From assembly GCA_017615635.1 (NCBI GenBank), contig JAFZZR010000003.1, positions 1-34,732 of the forward strand: a stretch of 34,732 nt of DNA, read 5' to 3'. The position numbers and the translations under genes are program-made. Positions 26,310-34,364 of this stretch are shown here, one piece after another. The notes below the pieces were generated by a model that was not told the origin of the DNA, did not search any database, and saw only the letters and a program-made list of their open reading frames with translations. The stretch comes from Lentisphaeria bacterium (GTDB lineage Bacteria; Verrucomicrobiota; Lentisphaeria; Victivallales; UBA1829). Each line of letters opens with the position of its first letter. Positions within the stretch are counted from its first letter, which is position 1.

Positions 26310-28721
26310 TCATTTGTCCTTGTGCTTGCTCATGTCGATCTGGACTTCTTCCCAGTAGAGCGTATCCTCCACGGGCTTGTTGTCGATCTCCCAGAAGTGG
26401 TTCATCACGTCCTCTTTGCGGACACCCGCGGCCGTGACTTTCTCGAGGTAGGCCTTCAGGGCATCCGGAGAGATGGACTCCTCCGCGCGCAGTTCGTCGA
26501 GATGTCCGAAAACCGCGGTCAGGAAGTTGTCCGCCACGGGATCGCCGACGCGCCATCCCTCCGCCGGCAGAAGGGTGCATACGGTAAACATGCCGGGTCC
26601 AACCTTGACGGAAAAGAGATGGGAGAAGTTGCGGAGCGTGTCCGTATCGATGAAGTCCTTGACGCCGTGGATCAGGCCCTTCATGCGGTCGCGCACCGGC
26701 TTGTCGATCCCGAAGATGTGCTCGCGGACGGGGACGGGGAAGTCATCGAGGCAGACCTTGTATCCGGCCTCCAGAAGGGGCTGCATATTCAAATCGAAAT
26801 AGCGGTCCGAAGCGATGGCGTTCCGGAGGAACTCCTCCTGAATGACGCCGCCGAGGTTGCTGCCGCGGTCCCAGATGCAGGGTTTGAAGCGTTCCAGCGC
26901 GCCGGGCAGATAATACTGATTGCCCGGATTGTCCCGGTGGTACATCAGAAGGACATGGCGTCCCGCGGCGAGCTCGTCGAACACCTTGTCCGTCAGGCGG
27001 TCGGTGATGACGCTGTTTGCGTCGGACGCGGCGCCGGAGGAACAGATCCAGTCGGCGAGTTTCCGGTCCTGAAGCTCGATGCGGGAAACGGATCCCGACG
27101 GCTGAACGCGGGGATAAAGCCAGATATTCCAGCTGTTTTCGAGTTTCAGGCCGCCGGAGACGAACCGGGCGGTGATTTCCGATTTCGAGGCCTGCGGTTT
27201 CGCCTGGAAGTTCAGCGTGATCTCCGCAAGTTTCTGGAGACCGCCGGACAAGGAGAATTCGCCGCCCCGGTAAATCTCTTTTCCATCCACCGAAACCACG
27301 ACTTCGCCGCGGATGCGGGGAGCGGGGAGAAAATCGGAGATCTTGAGGATCATGCGAACCGGTTCGTCGTAGAAGAAGGTCTCCTTTTCGAAGGAGGCCA
27401 GCAGGACGGCGTCGTCGTTGATGGTGCGCATCCATTCGGAGGAGATGAACTTGTCGTCATCGAAGCAGTCCACGATCCCGTTCTTGTTCTCGTACTTGAG
27501 GCAGTCGGCGAACTGAAGCATCTCGAATCCGCAGAGAGCGGAATCGCGGAGTTTCTCCAGATAGACCTTGTAGGCCCGCATCTTGAACTTCTGGGAGCCC
27601 TTGATGTAGTCCGGCATCTTGCCGCGCAGGCCCTTGCGTTCGATGAGCTTCGGGAGCTCGGTCAGGAAACGGGGCTTCTCGATCCCGTTCGCCTTCAGGT
27701 ACTCCTCGCCGACCCGTGCGCAGAAATCATCGAATTTTTTATTGAGCGCATCGTAGTCGGGAATATCGATATAGTGCAGAGCCTCGTGCGCCAGCACGGG
27801 ACGTACGGGAACGGCCTCGCGGCGGATCTTTGCGGAGACGCCGTCGGCTTTCGCTTCGGCATCCAGCGGCGCGTCATACGTGGAGCCGTTGATCCGCCAG
27901 CAGTCATCGGTATTGAACATTTCCGCATGGTGCTTGTAGGGGAAATAGTAGGCGATGTGCTGGGAGAAGATATCGGCGGTGGGCCGGTCGTACTCGCCCC
28001 AGCCGGAGTTGTCCAGGATCAGCTTGCCGGGGGCGAGACTGCGCCCGATCTCGTACATCCGGTGCACGCCCGCCTGGTGTCCGGACTTGTGCATCTCGTT
28101 ACCGATGCAGAAGATGGCCACGGAGGGATGATTGCGGTATTTCAGGATGGTCTCCCGCCAGTTGGCGTTGTCCATGGAAAGAGCGGTCTTGTTGCCCTCG
28201 GAGTCGTATTCATAGGAGAAGCCGATCTCCATGTGGATGAAGAGTCCTTCCTCGTCCGCGGCCGCCACGAACTCTTCCGTGGGGATCGTGCTGTGGAACC
28301 GGACCAGATTGAACCCGTATTTTTTGGCCTGCCGGATATTCTTCAGCGCCGCGTCCCGAAGCGTGCCGCCGGTCATGTTCGGATGTTCGTGCGCCGTGAT
28401 GCCGCGGATGTAGCCGCGCAGATAGATCCGTTCGCCGTTGAGCAGGACGTCGGTATTGGAGAAGGTGCGGAGCTCGCAGTATCCGAACCGCTGGGAGACG
28501 CCCTCGGCCTTGAAGACATAAAGCTGCGGCCGATCCGGAGACCAGCATTTCAAACCGGATGCATCGATGGTGAGGATGTGCTTTCCGCCCTCCGTCTTGC
28601 AGCCGAGAAGCGGAGCGGGGACTTTTGCGCCGGAAAGATCGGTGATCTCCGGGGATTTCAGGACTTCATCGCTTTCCACGGTCAGGATGCCCGCGGCGAC
28701 CTTGCTCTGTACATAAATCAT
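26310..28721 (-). CDS. Glycoside hydrolase family 2-like protein lacking the N-terminal sugar-binding domain
   Basis: 803 aa, cytoplasmic (no signal peptide). Residues 1-90 look like the end of the GH2 immunoglobulin-like domain (WSPDRPQLYVFKAEG...FGYCELR). The barrel follows with LLNGERIYLRGY, KYGFNLVRFH, DEEGLFIHMEIG and NHPSVAIFCIGNEM, where E209 is the expected acid/base; E313 in LAHEALHY is a candidate nucleophile. About 370 further residues form beta and unknown domains. Typical GH2 enzymes have an extra jelly-roll domain in front, absent here although the ATG is well supported by GAGGAA and a strong promoter, so the short N-terminus appears real. Beta-galactosidase or beta-glucuronidase-type activity is likely, not provable. 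Confidence 0.78.
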   Translation of the reverse strand: MIYVQSKVAAGILTVESDEVLKSPEITDLSGAKVPAPLLGCKTEGGKHILTIDASGLKCWSPDRPQLYVFKAEGVSQRFGYCELRTFSNTDVLLNGERIYLRGYIRGITAHEHPNMTGGTLRDAALKNIRQAKKYGFNLVRFHSTIPTEEFVAAADEEGLFIHMEIGFSYEYDSEGNKTALSMDNANWRETILKYRNHPSVAIFCIGNEMHKSGHQAGVHRMYEIGRSLAPGKLILDNSGWGEYDRPTADIFSQHIAYYFPYKHHAEMFNTDDCWRINGSTYDAPLDAEAKADGVSAKIRREAVPVRPVLAHEALHYIDIPDYDALNKKFDDFCARVGEEYLKANGIEKPRFLTELPKLIERKGLRGKMPDYIKGSQKFKMRAYKVYLEKLRDSALCGFEMLQFADCLKYENKNGIVDCFDDDKFISSEWMRTINDDAVLLASFEKETFFYDEPVRMILKISDFLPAPRIRGEVVVSVDGKEIYRGGEFSLSGGLQKLAEITLNFQAKPQASKSEITARFVSGGLKLENSWNIWLYPRVQPSGSVSRIELQDRKLADWICSSGAASDANSVITDRLTDKVFDELAAGRHVLLMYHRDNPGNQYYLPGALERFKPCIWDRGSNLGGVIQEEFLRNAIASDRYFDLNMQPLLEAGYKVCLDDFPVPVREHIFGIDKPVRDRMKGLIHGVKDFIDTDTLRNFSHLFSVKVGPGMFTVCTLLPAEGWRVGDPVADNFLTAVFGHLDELRAEESISPDALKAYLEKVTAAGVRKEDVMNHFWEIDNKPVEDTLYWEEVQIDMSKHKDK

Positions 28722-28754
28722 GATGCTGTTCCTCTGTTGTTGTGCAAAGCACTT

Positions 28755-28782
28755 ATTATAGCACGTCCCGGCCGTTTTTCAA
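28755..28782 (-). promoter_or_regulatory. Promoter of the GH2-like gene
   Basis: On the minus strand TTGAAA (28782-28777) and a perfect TATAAT (28760-28755) are 16 bp apart, about 35 bp before the start codon. GTGCAAAGCAC (28742-28752), a small palindrome, follows near the expected transcription start. Confidence 0.75.
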
Positions 28783-28796
28783 GACGGTTCCAGCTC

Positions 28797-28824
28797 AAAA
28801 AAAGTCCGGGCTGCGGGATCCCGG
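28797..28824 (-). terminator. Rho-independent terminator of the CocE/NonD hydrolase gene
   Basis: On the minus strand CCGGG and CCCGG form a short stem directly after the stop codon, followed by seven T residues (28803-28797). Confidence 0.65.
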
Positions 28825-30531
28825 TCACGCCAGGACCGGCAGGATCAGCTCCGCCGGGTGTTCCGCGTCGTGCAAAATCGTATGGATCGAAGTCTTCAGC
28901 TCCCGGTCCTGCAGGATCGGCCCGCCCGTGTTGGCATTGCGGTCCAGCGCGGGGAAGTACTGGCCCGCGATATCCAGACGCATGGCGTGTCCGGGCATGA
29001 AAGTCTGCGCGATATGGGAGAGATCGATCTCGAAGCGGCAGACCTTCCCCGGCTTCAGCAGCTCCTCCCGGTCCATCGAGTTCCGGAATCTCGCGCGGAT
29101 CACGCCCATGGTCAGGAACATGGCCCGGCCGTCCGGGAAGACATCGGAAAGGACGGCGACGAAATCGGTATCGGGCGTGGAGGCGGAGGCGGAAAAGGCC
29201 AGACGAACTTCCCCGGCGAGAACCAGCGGCTTGTCGAAGACCGGTGAGGTGTAGACCAGCACGTCGTCGCGTTTCTGCATGGGGATCCGGTCATAGCAGC
29301 CCTGCTCGGCATGGCGTCCGTTATTGCAGAGGACCGGATCGGCGGGATTGCTGACGTAGGTATCGGGCAGTTCCCGGCCCGGCTTCCGGCGGTTCAGCAC
29401 GCCGTCCCCGTTCAGCGAATTGGCATTGCCGCCGCTGTGCAGATAGTAACGGACGCTGCGCACGCCCTTCGGCGGCCAGCAGTCGGAGCTCTTCCACTGA
29501 TTGATGCCCAGTGAGTAATACCGGACCCGGGGTTCGGCGGACAGCGGATCCTTTTCCGGATTTTTCAGCAGATTCGAAAGGAACCGGGTTCTCCGCTTTT
29601 CCATATCGCGGTAATCGCAGCGGGGACCGAAAAGATCCGGGTTCAGCAGTCCGGCGTGTCCCCAGGGGCCGATGGTCAGGCGCGTGAAGCTGCGTGCGGC
29701 GGCGGAGGCGGCCTGCTTCCGCATACGCTGGAAACTTTCGATGGTCTCCGCCTTGAATCCGTCGAACCAGCCGCCCGCGATGAAGGCGGGCGCCCGCATG
29801 GCGTCAAAATCCGAAGCATGCTGTGAAAGATGAGTGCCGGGCTGCAGGGCTTTTTTCAGGAATTTCCGGAACGGGACAAGCTCGGGATATCCGGCATTGC
29901 GGTCTGCATCGATGACCGGAAGCATTTTCAGGAGGCCCTTTCCCTCGAAATCGGGCACGCTGGCGTATCCGTAGGTCGTCCGGTGATGCATGGCGAGCAT
30001 CCAGGAAAGCGTGAACGAAAACCGGAAACTGCCTCCGGGAAGAGCGGAACCCGTGCAGCTGTAAAGCGGAGCCACCCGGGGCGAGACGCCCACCAGTTCC
30101 GGCACGCCTGAAGCGGCGGCACACCACTGCGTCCAGCCGGAATAACTTGCCCCGAACATGACGCAGCGTCCGCCGAACCAGGACTGCTTTCTCATCCAGA
30201 CAAAGAGGTCTTCCGTATCCTTTTTCTCCTGCTCCCGTTCGGCGGGATCGAACACGCCCTCGCTCCAGCCGGTCCCGCGGCACGCCTGAAGGACGTAGAC
30301 CCATCCGCTTTTCAGGGCGGAGGCGTCGGGCAGTTCGTTGTACTCCTGACGTGTGTAGGGCGTACGGAAGAGAAGGACCGGCGCCTTTTTCCGGAGATCC
30401 GGCGGACAATATACGGCCGTGTGAAGGCGGACGCCGTCCCGCATGGGCACCATGACGTGCCGGACAGTGCAGCTGATGTCGAAGGGGGTCGAGTGCTCGG
30501 TTACGTTGTAGATATCCTGGGTCTGGCTCAT
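28825..30531 (-). CDS. CocE/NonD family (peptidase S15-like) hydrolase
   Basis: 568 aa alpha/beta hydrolase. Family blocks: VPMRDGVRLHTAVYCP at the start, QACRGTGWSEG, nucleophile S129 in MFGASYSGW, the acid in GGWFDGF and the His in IGPWGHAG; the C-terminal third is the jelly-roll domain of X-Pro dipeptidyl-peptidase/cocaine-esterase proteins (LVLAGEVRLAFSASASTPDTDF, and MRLDIAGQYFP). It cleaves esters or amides such as acyl-amino compounds; the substrate is unknown. No signal peptide. AAGGAG precedes the ATG. It is divergent from the peptidase-acetyltransferase fusion, sharing a 166-bp control region, which hints at a common pathway on acylated amino compounds. Confidence 0.87.
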   Translation of the reverse strand: MSQTQDIYNVTEHSTPFDISCTVRHVMVPMRDGVRLHTAVYCPPDLRKKAPVLLFRTPYTRQEYNELPDASALKSGWVYVLQACRGTGWSEGVFDPAEREQEKKDTEDLFVWMRKQSWFGGRCVMFGASYSGWTQWCAAASGVPELVGVSPRVAPLYSCTGSALPGGSFRFSFTLSWMLAMHHRTTYGYASVPDFEGKGLLKMLPVIDADRNAGYPELVPFRKFLKKALQPGTHLSQHASDFDAMRAPAFIAGGWFDGFKAETIESFQRMRKQAASAAARSFTRLTIGPWGHAGLLNPDLFGPRCDYRDMEKRRTRFLSNLLKNPEKDPLSAEPRVRYYSLGINQWKSSDCWPPKGVRSVRYYLHSGGNANSLNGDGVLNRRKPGRELPDTYVSNPADPVLCNNGRHAEQGCYDRIPMQKRDDVLVYTSPVFDKPLVLAGEVRLAFSASASTPDTDFVAVLSDVFPDGRAMFLTMGVIRARFRNSMDREELLKPGKVCRFEIDLSHIAQTFMPGHAMRLDIAGQYFPALDRNANTGGPILQDRELKTSIHTILHDAEHPAELILPVLA

Positions 30532-30560
30532 GGTAAAAACTCCTTGTTGACGGGTGCTTT

Positions 30561-30589
30561 ACTGTACGTCCGTTTCCCTGTTTTTTCAA
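30561..30589 (-). promoter_or_regulatory. Promoter candidate of the CocE/NonD hydrolase gene
   Basis: Minus-strand TTGAAA (30589-30584) and TACAGT (30566-30561) with a 17-bp spacer, 30 bp before the start codon. Confidence 0.5.
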
Positions 30590-30624
30590 GCAGGGATCCG
30601 CAGTTTTCCCGTTTTTGCGCCCGG

Positions 30625-30652
30625 TTGATTTTGCATCGGCCGATGCTATATT
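30625..30652 (+). promoter_or_regulatory. Promoter of the peptidase-acetyltransferase fusion gene
   Basis: TTGATT (30625-30630) and TATATT (30647-30652) are 16 bp apart, 45 bp before the start codon. The spacer is almost wholly filled by a perfect palindrome. Confidence 0.6.
30633..30646 (+). promoter_or_regulatory. Perfect 14-bp palindrome between the -35 and -10 boxes
   Basis: GCATCGGCCGATGC is fully self-complementary and sits within the promoter spacer, where a bound repressor would exclude RNA polymerase. The CG-centred form is like LacI-family operators. Confidence 0.55.
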
Positions 30653-30697
30653 ATTGCCGGAATCGTTTCGGTACTGCAATTTAAGGAATTGGAAACC

Positions 30698-33136
30698 ATG
30701 AAAGAGCTGTTTCAAGAGATACGGAGCCGTATGGACGGCCGGGCCCTGGTCGGGAAAGCGGAGGAACTGTGTCAAATCGAACGGGGCCAGACATTCCGCC
30801 ACTATCATCAGGCCATCGACTGGATCTGCGGCGCCATGAAGGCGGCAGGACTGCCCCATGTCGAACGGCTGACCTTCCCCGCGGACGGCGTCACCAGCTA
30901 TGAAGACAAGCGCATGCCCCTCGCCTGGGACGCGTCGACCGGAAAACTGACCCTCTGCAATGCCGAACGGACCGTTGCCGCCGATTACACGGTCCATCCG
31001 TTCCACCTGATCAAAGGATCCGTCGGGACCCGGCCCGGCGGGGAAACCGTGCGGGTCATCACCGAGCAGCAGTTTCTGGCGGGGGAAGATCCGCGGGGCG
31101 TGCTGGTCATGCTGGAACCGAACACCGCTCCCCGGGGGACTGTGCTGAAGCCGATCCTCGATCAGGGCGGACGCGGCATCATTTCCGATTACGTCGTGGG
31201 CCGGTACGATCATCCCGATTCTCTGCAATGGGTAACCGCCTGCACGGAAGGCGCCAACTGGCACGTCCAGTGCGAAGACCGCGAATTCATCGGTTTTTCC
31301 GTGACGCCCCGCATGGGCGACAGGATCCGGCAGCTGGCGAACCGGGGCGGGCTCAAGGCGGAGATCGAATGCGACGGACGGCGCTATGCGGGAGAACTGC
31401 CCGCCGCCACGGCGCTGATCCCGGGCCGGAGACCGGAGGAGATCTGGCTGCTGGCTCATACGTTCGAGCCGCTGCAGGACGACGATTCCGCCGGAGTCGC
31501 GGCAGGGATCGAGATCGCCCGTCAGATCATGGCCATGGGAACGCCGGAATACTCTCTCCGCCTGATCTTCGCCATGGAACTCTACGGGTTCGCCGCGTTC
31601 CATGCGAACTTCAAGGGAAAAGTCATCGGCGGCGCCAATCTGGACTCCATCCCGTCGAAAAGCTGCATGTTCTGCAAACTGACTCCGCCGATCCCCCATG
31701 TCCCCTTCCACGGCGTCGAGATCCTGAAGGAGCTGGCGGAAACGTTCGGGGATCACCCGCAGTGCGTGCTGGGACAGCCGGATTGCGACGACGATATGTT
31801 CCTCTCCGATTCCTCCACCGCCGTCCCGACCGTCTGGTTTATGAAAAGATACAAACCCGGATCCACCACTTTGTGGCATAACTCCGTTCAGGCGGAAAAG
31901 GGATTTCTGGAGCCGGATGCCTTTGCCGATTACACGGCGCTGGCGGCGGTCTGGTTCCATCGGGTGCTTTTCTACACCGGAAAACCGGCGAAGCTGCCTC
32001 ATCTCGAAGTCAAAGATATCTCCTCGCCCTGGCGCGATTACGCCGCGAAACAGATCTATGCCAGAGCACAGAGAGGGTTTCCCCAGGATCTTGTCCGCAT
32101 CCCCAAAAACAAGCGGAAAAGTCTGCCGGACGGCGTCCTGTACGGGCCGATGGCCTCCCTCCTTTCCGGCATGGACGGGAAAAAGGATCTGGCGCAAATC
32201 CTTCTGGAAACCGAAGCGGAACGGGGGATCACCCTCAGCGATGCGCAGATCAAAAAGTATATCGACGCAATCAATTATCTCGCCGACTGGGGATATCTGA
32301 CCGCCGTGAAACGCACGGAACTGACACCGGATATGCTCGCCGAGGCCCTGCGCCGGGCCGGTGTCTGCTCGGGCGATCTGCTGCTGGTACACTCCTCGCT
32401 CTCCCGGTGCGGCTACATCGCGGGCGGCGCGGAAGGTCTGATCCGGGGCGTCATGGCGGCCGCCGGACAGGACGGAACGATCCTCTTCCCGACCTTCACG
32501 CGTCCCTACATCTACCTTGGCGCGAACCTGAACCGAGGATGGAACTACCGGCCGTACGATCCCGAAGATCCGCAGCAGATCTGGACGGGCATCGTCCCCC
32601 AGGTCCTGCTGGAGCGGTTCCCCCGGGCGAAACGGAGCCGTCACGTCACGCACTCCTGGGCTGGGATCGGCCCGCTGGCGGAGGCGTGCACCGCGGAACA
32701 CGGACCCGCCGACCCTCCGGCCTCGGATTCTTCCCCGCTGGCAAAGGCTCTTGCACTGGGCGGAAAGGTCGTCTATATCGGAACCGGACTGGGCCCCTCC
32801 ACGTTCCTGCACTATCTGGAAACGAAGTGCAATGCCCCGTTCCTCCAACCGGCGGTCTGCCGAGTAAAGGATCCCGACGGATCGCTTCGCACGGTCTTTC
32901 TCGACAAGCACCTGCCGGGCCATCGGGATTTTTACCGCGGAGATGCGGAAAAAGGCAAATTCTTCACCCGGGCGGTGCAGGAAGGATTGAAGATCTCCGA
33001 AGTTCCCTTCGGCATGGACAGGATCCAGGTGATCGACCTGAAAGAGTTTTACGAAATCGGAATGAAGCTGATGAAAGAAGATCCGCGGATCCTGCTGTGC
33101 GACGATCCGAAGTGTCTCTTCTGCCGCGAGTTCTGA
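30698..33136 (+). CDS. Fusion: DUF4910/M28-like aminopeptidase plus aminoglycoside 3-N-acetyltransferase-like domain
   Basis: 812 aa. Residues 1-430 resemble DUF4910/M28 metallopeptidases: H254, then D261-D263 in HTFEPLQDDDSAG, E294 in FAMELYGF, a DCDDD block and a late TTLWHNS His. Residues about 440-540 look like the winged-helix tail of that family (DGVLYGPMASLLSGMDGKKD, LADWGYL). Residues 545-800 match the AAC(3) fold: LLVHSSLSRCGYIAGGAE, GQDGTILFPTFT, VTHSWAGIGPLAE, SPLAKALALGGKVVYIGTG and TFLHYLE. The N-terminal half would hydrolyse a peptide or amide and the C-terminal half would acetylate an amine with acetyl-CoA. ATG 30698 is chosen over the in-frame TTG at 30689. No signal peptide. 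Target unknown; antibiotic resistance should not be assumed. Confidence 0.8.
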   Translation: MKELFQEIRSRMDGRALVGKAEELCQIERGQTFRHYHQAIDWICGAMKAAGLPHVERLTFPADGVTSYEDKRMPLAWDASTGKLTLCNAERTVAADYTVHPFHLIKGSVGTRPGGETVRVITEQQFLAGEDPRGVLVMLEPNTAPRGTVLKPILDQGGRGIISDYVVGRYDHPDSLQWVTACTEGANWHVQCEDREFIGFSVTPRMGDRIRQLANRGGLKAEIECDGRRYAGELPAATALIPGRRPEEIWLLAHTFEPLQDDDSAGVAAGIEIARQIMAMGTPEYSLRLIFAMELYGFAAFHANFKGKVIGGANLDSIPSKSCMFCKLTPPIPHVPFHGVEILKELAETFGDHPQCVLGQPDCDDDMFLSDSSTAVPTVWFMKRYKPGSTTLWHNSVQAEKGFLEPDAFADYTALAAVWFHRVLFYTGKPAKLPHLEVKDISSPWRDYAAKQIYARAQRGFPQDLVRIPKNKRKSLPDGVLYGPMASLLSGMDGKKDLAQILLETEAERGITLSDAQIKKYIDAINYLADWGYLTAVKRTELTPDMLAEALRRAGVCSGDLLLVHSSLSRCGYIAGGAEGLIRGVMAAAGQDGTILFPTFTRPYIYLGANLNRGWNYRPYDPEDPQQIWTGIVPQVLLERFPRAKRSRHVTHSWAGIGPLAEACTAEHGPADPPASDSSPLAKALALGGKVVYIGTGLGPSTFLHYLETKCNAPFLQPAVCRVKDPDGSLRTVFLDKHLPGHRDFYRGDAEKGKFFTRAVQEGLKISEVPFGMDRIQVIDLKEFYEIGMKLMKEDPRILLCDDPKCLFCREF

Positions 33137-33166
33137 TCGTTTTTCGAAAAAAGCACGAATTTTTTT
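33137..33166 (+). terminator. Terminator candidate after the fusion gene
   Basis: TCGTTTTT (33137-33144) pairs with AAAAA and, past a 2-nt bulge, ACGA (33155-33158); a run of T follows at 33160-33166. The stem is AT-rich and imperfect. Confidence 0.4.
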
Positions 33167-33175
33167 GTTTTTGCC

Positions 33176-33204
33176 TTGACAAACTGCGCGCATGGCATTA
33201 CATT
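33176..33204 (+). promoter_or_regulatory. Promoter of the third regulator
   Basis: Perfect TTGACA (33176-33181) and TACATT (33199-33204) with a 17-bp spacer, 35 bp before the start codon. Confidence 0.7.
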
Positions 33205-33207
33205 GTG

Positions 33208-33227
33208 ATAGTATCGAATAGTATCGA
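33208..33227 (+). promoter_or_regulatory. Two tandem 10-bp repeats at the transcription start, operator candidate
   Basis: ATAGTATCGA occurs twice back to back, 3 bp after the -10 box. A 10-bp period puts both copies on the same helix face, fitting binding of a regulator dimer or two regulators. Confidence 0.5.
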
Positions 33228-33239
33228 GGAACCCGTGAC

Positions 33240-34364
33240 ATGGTTTCCAACTGGAAAAAAGATATCGTCTATCTGCAGCTGAAACGGAAAATCCTCAGCG
33301 GCGAACTTCCGAACGGAACGAAGCTGGCAAAGGAACTGGACTTCAGCCGCGAACTCCACGTGGCCAAAGTCACGCTCCGGTCCGCCCTCGCCCGCCTGGA
33401 GTCCGAGGGACTCGTGGAGCGGCTCCCCAGCAAAGGGACCTTTGTCCGCGCCCCGCAGGAAGTCGGCTCCATTCTCGTCCTTCACCGGAACAGGGGAGCC
33501 ATCCAATATCCGTGGCATTACATTGTGCCGGGCATCACCGCGGCCGCGGCGGAGGCCGGATACCCGACCACGTTCTGCTTCATGGAGTATCTGCGGAATC
33601 TGGGCGTGGAAAAGGCGCTGGAGCATCTGCGGGAAATGGATCTCTCCGGCGTGCTGCTGGTCGACTCCACCTACAGAGGCCACGAACCGGAAATCGATAT
33701 TTTCCACAAACTGGGCAAACCCGTCCTTCTGGTCCATCCCCGGATGAACGACCACGAAACCACGGGCTTCTCCTCCCTCGTCACGGATACGAGGGCGGCC
33801 TGGCGGGCCGGGCTGAAGCATCTGGCCGACAGCGGGCGCACGGATGTCCGGATCCTGGAACTCGGCGAATTCAGCCGCCGCTGGGAGTCCGCGGAGTATC
33901 CTGCGCTGTTCCGCGAACTGGGCCTGTGCACGGACGGACAGCTTTCCTATTTTCTGGAGGATTATTATTTCAGCCGCGAATCCGTGGAATCGGCGCTTGA
34001 TCGTCTCCTCGGCGATCACCCGGAGACGCAGGCTGTCTACTGCTATTCCGATTTCGTCGCCATCACGGTTATGGAAACCCTGGCGAAACGCGGCATCCGC
34101 GTGCCCGACGACGTCGCCGTCATGGGCTACTGCGGATACCCCGGCAACACCATGCTGGAAACGCCGCTTTCCACGGTGGATCTGGGGTATATGGATATCG
34201 GTCGGATGGCGGTCGATCTGCTGCCCCGATGTCCGGAGGGGACGGCCGTTCGCCATCTCTCGCCCTTCCGCGTGATCGGGAGGACATCCACGGAAAAAGG
34301 CCGTCAGACACAGATTTTCGCTTTGCACGATACAAAACAACCATATAGGAGAATCGAACTATGA
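33240..34364 (+). CDS. GntR-type HTH / LacI-type sensor transcriptional regulator
   Basis: 374 aa. N-terminal GntR winged helix (residues about 8-68: YLQLKRKILSGELPNGTKL, VAKVTLRSALARLESEGLVE, LPSKGTFV) and LacI-type sensor (about 75-350: GSILVLHR, VYCYSDFVAITVMETL, VPDDVAVMGYCG). Likely a sugar-responsive repressor. GAGGA lies about 9 nt before the ATG. Its TGA overlaps the ATG of the following pseudopilin start (ATGA at 34361-34364), so the two were translationally coupled. It is the head of the third regulator-pseudopilin unit. Confidence 0.9.
   Translation: MVSNWKKDIVYLQLKRKILSGELPNGTKLAKELDFSRELHVAKVTLRSALARLESEGLVERLPSKGTFVRAPQEVGSILVLHRNRGAIQYPWHYIVPGITAAAAEAGYPTTFCFMEYLRNLGVEKALEHLREMDLSGVLLVDSTYRGHEPEIDIFHKLGKPVLLVHPRMNDHETTGFSSLVTDTRAAWRAGLKHLADSGRTDVRILELGEFSRRWESAEYPALFRELGLCTDGQLSYFLEDYYFSRESVESALDRLLGDHPETQAVYCYSDFVAITVMETLAKRGIRVPDDVAVMGYCGYPGNTMLETPLSTVDLGYMDIGRMAVDLLPRCPEGTAVRHLSPFRVIGRTSTEKGRQTQIFALHDTKQPYRRIEL

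Noticed and set aside
26274..29000. A 908-codon plus-strand open frame
   Set aside because: It is exactly antisense to the GH2-like gene, which has recognisable motifs, a promoter and a ribosome-binding site.
32330..33136. Antibiotic resistance gene (aminoglycoside acetyltransferase)
   Set aside because: The domain is AAC(3)-like but fused to a peptidase and not in a resistance context; many AAC(3)-fold proteins have other substrates.
29804..33250. An 1148-codon minus-strand open frame
   Set aside because: Antisense to the peptidase-acetyltransferase fusion and running into the hydrolase gene in a wrong frame; no family motif and no ribosome-binding site.
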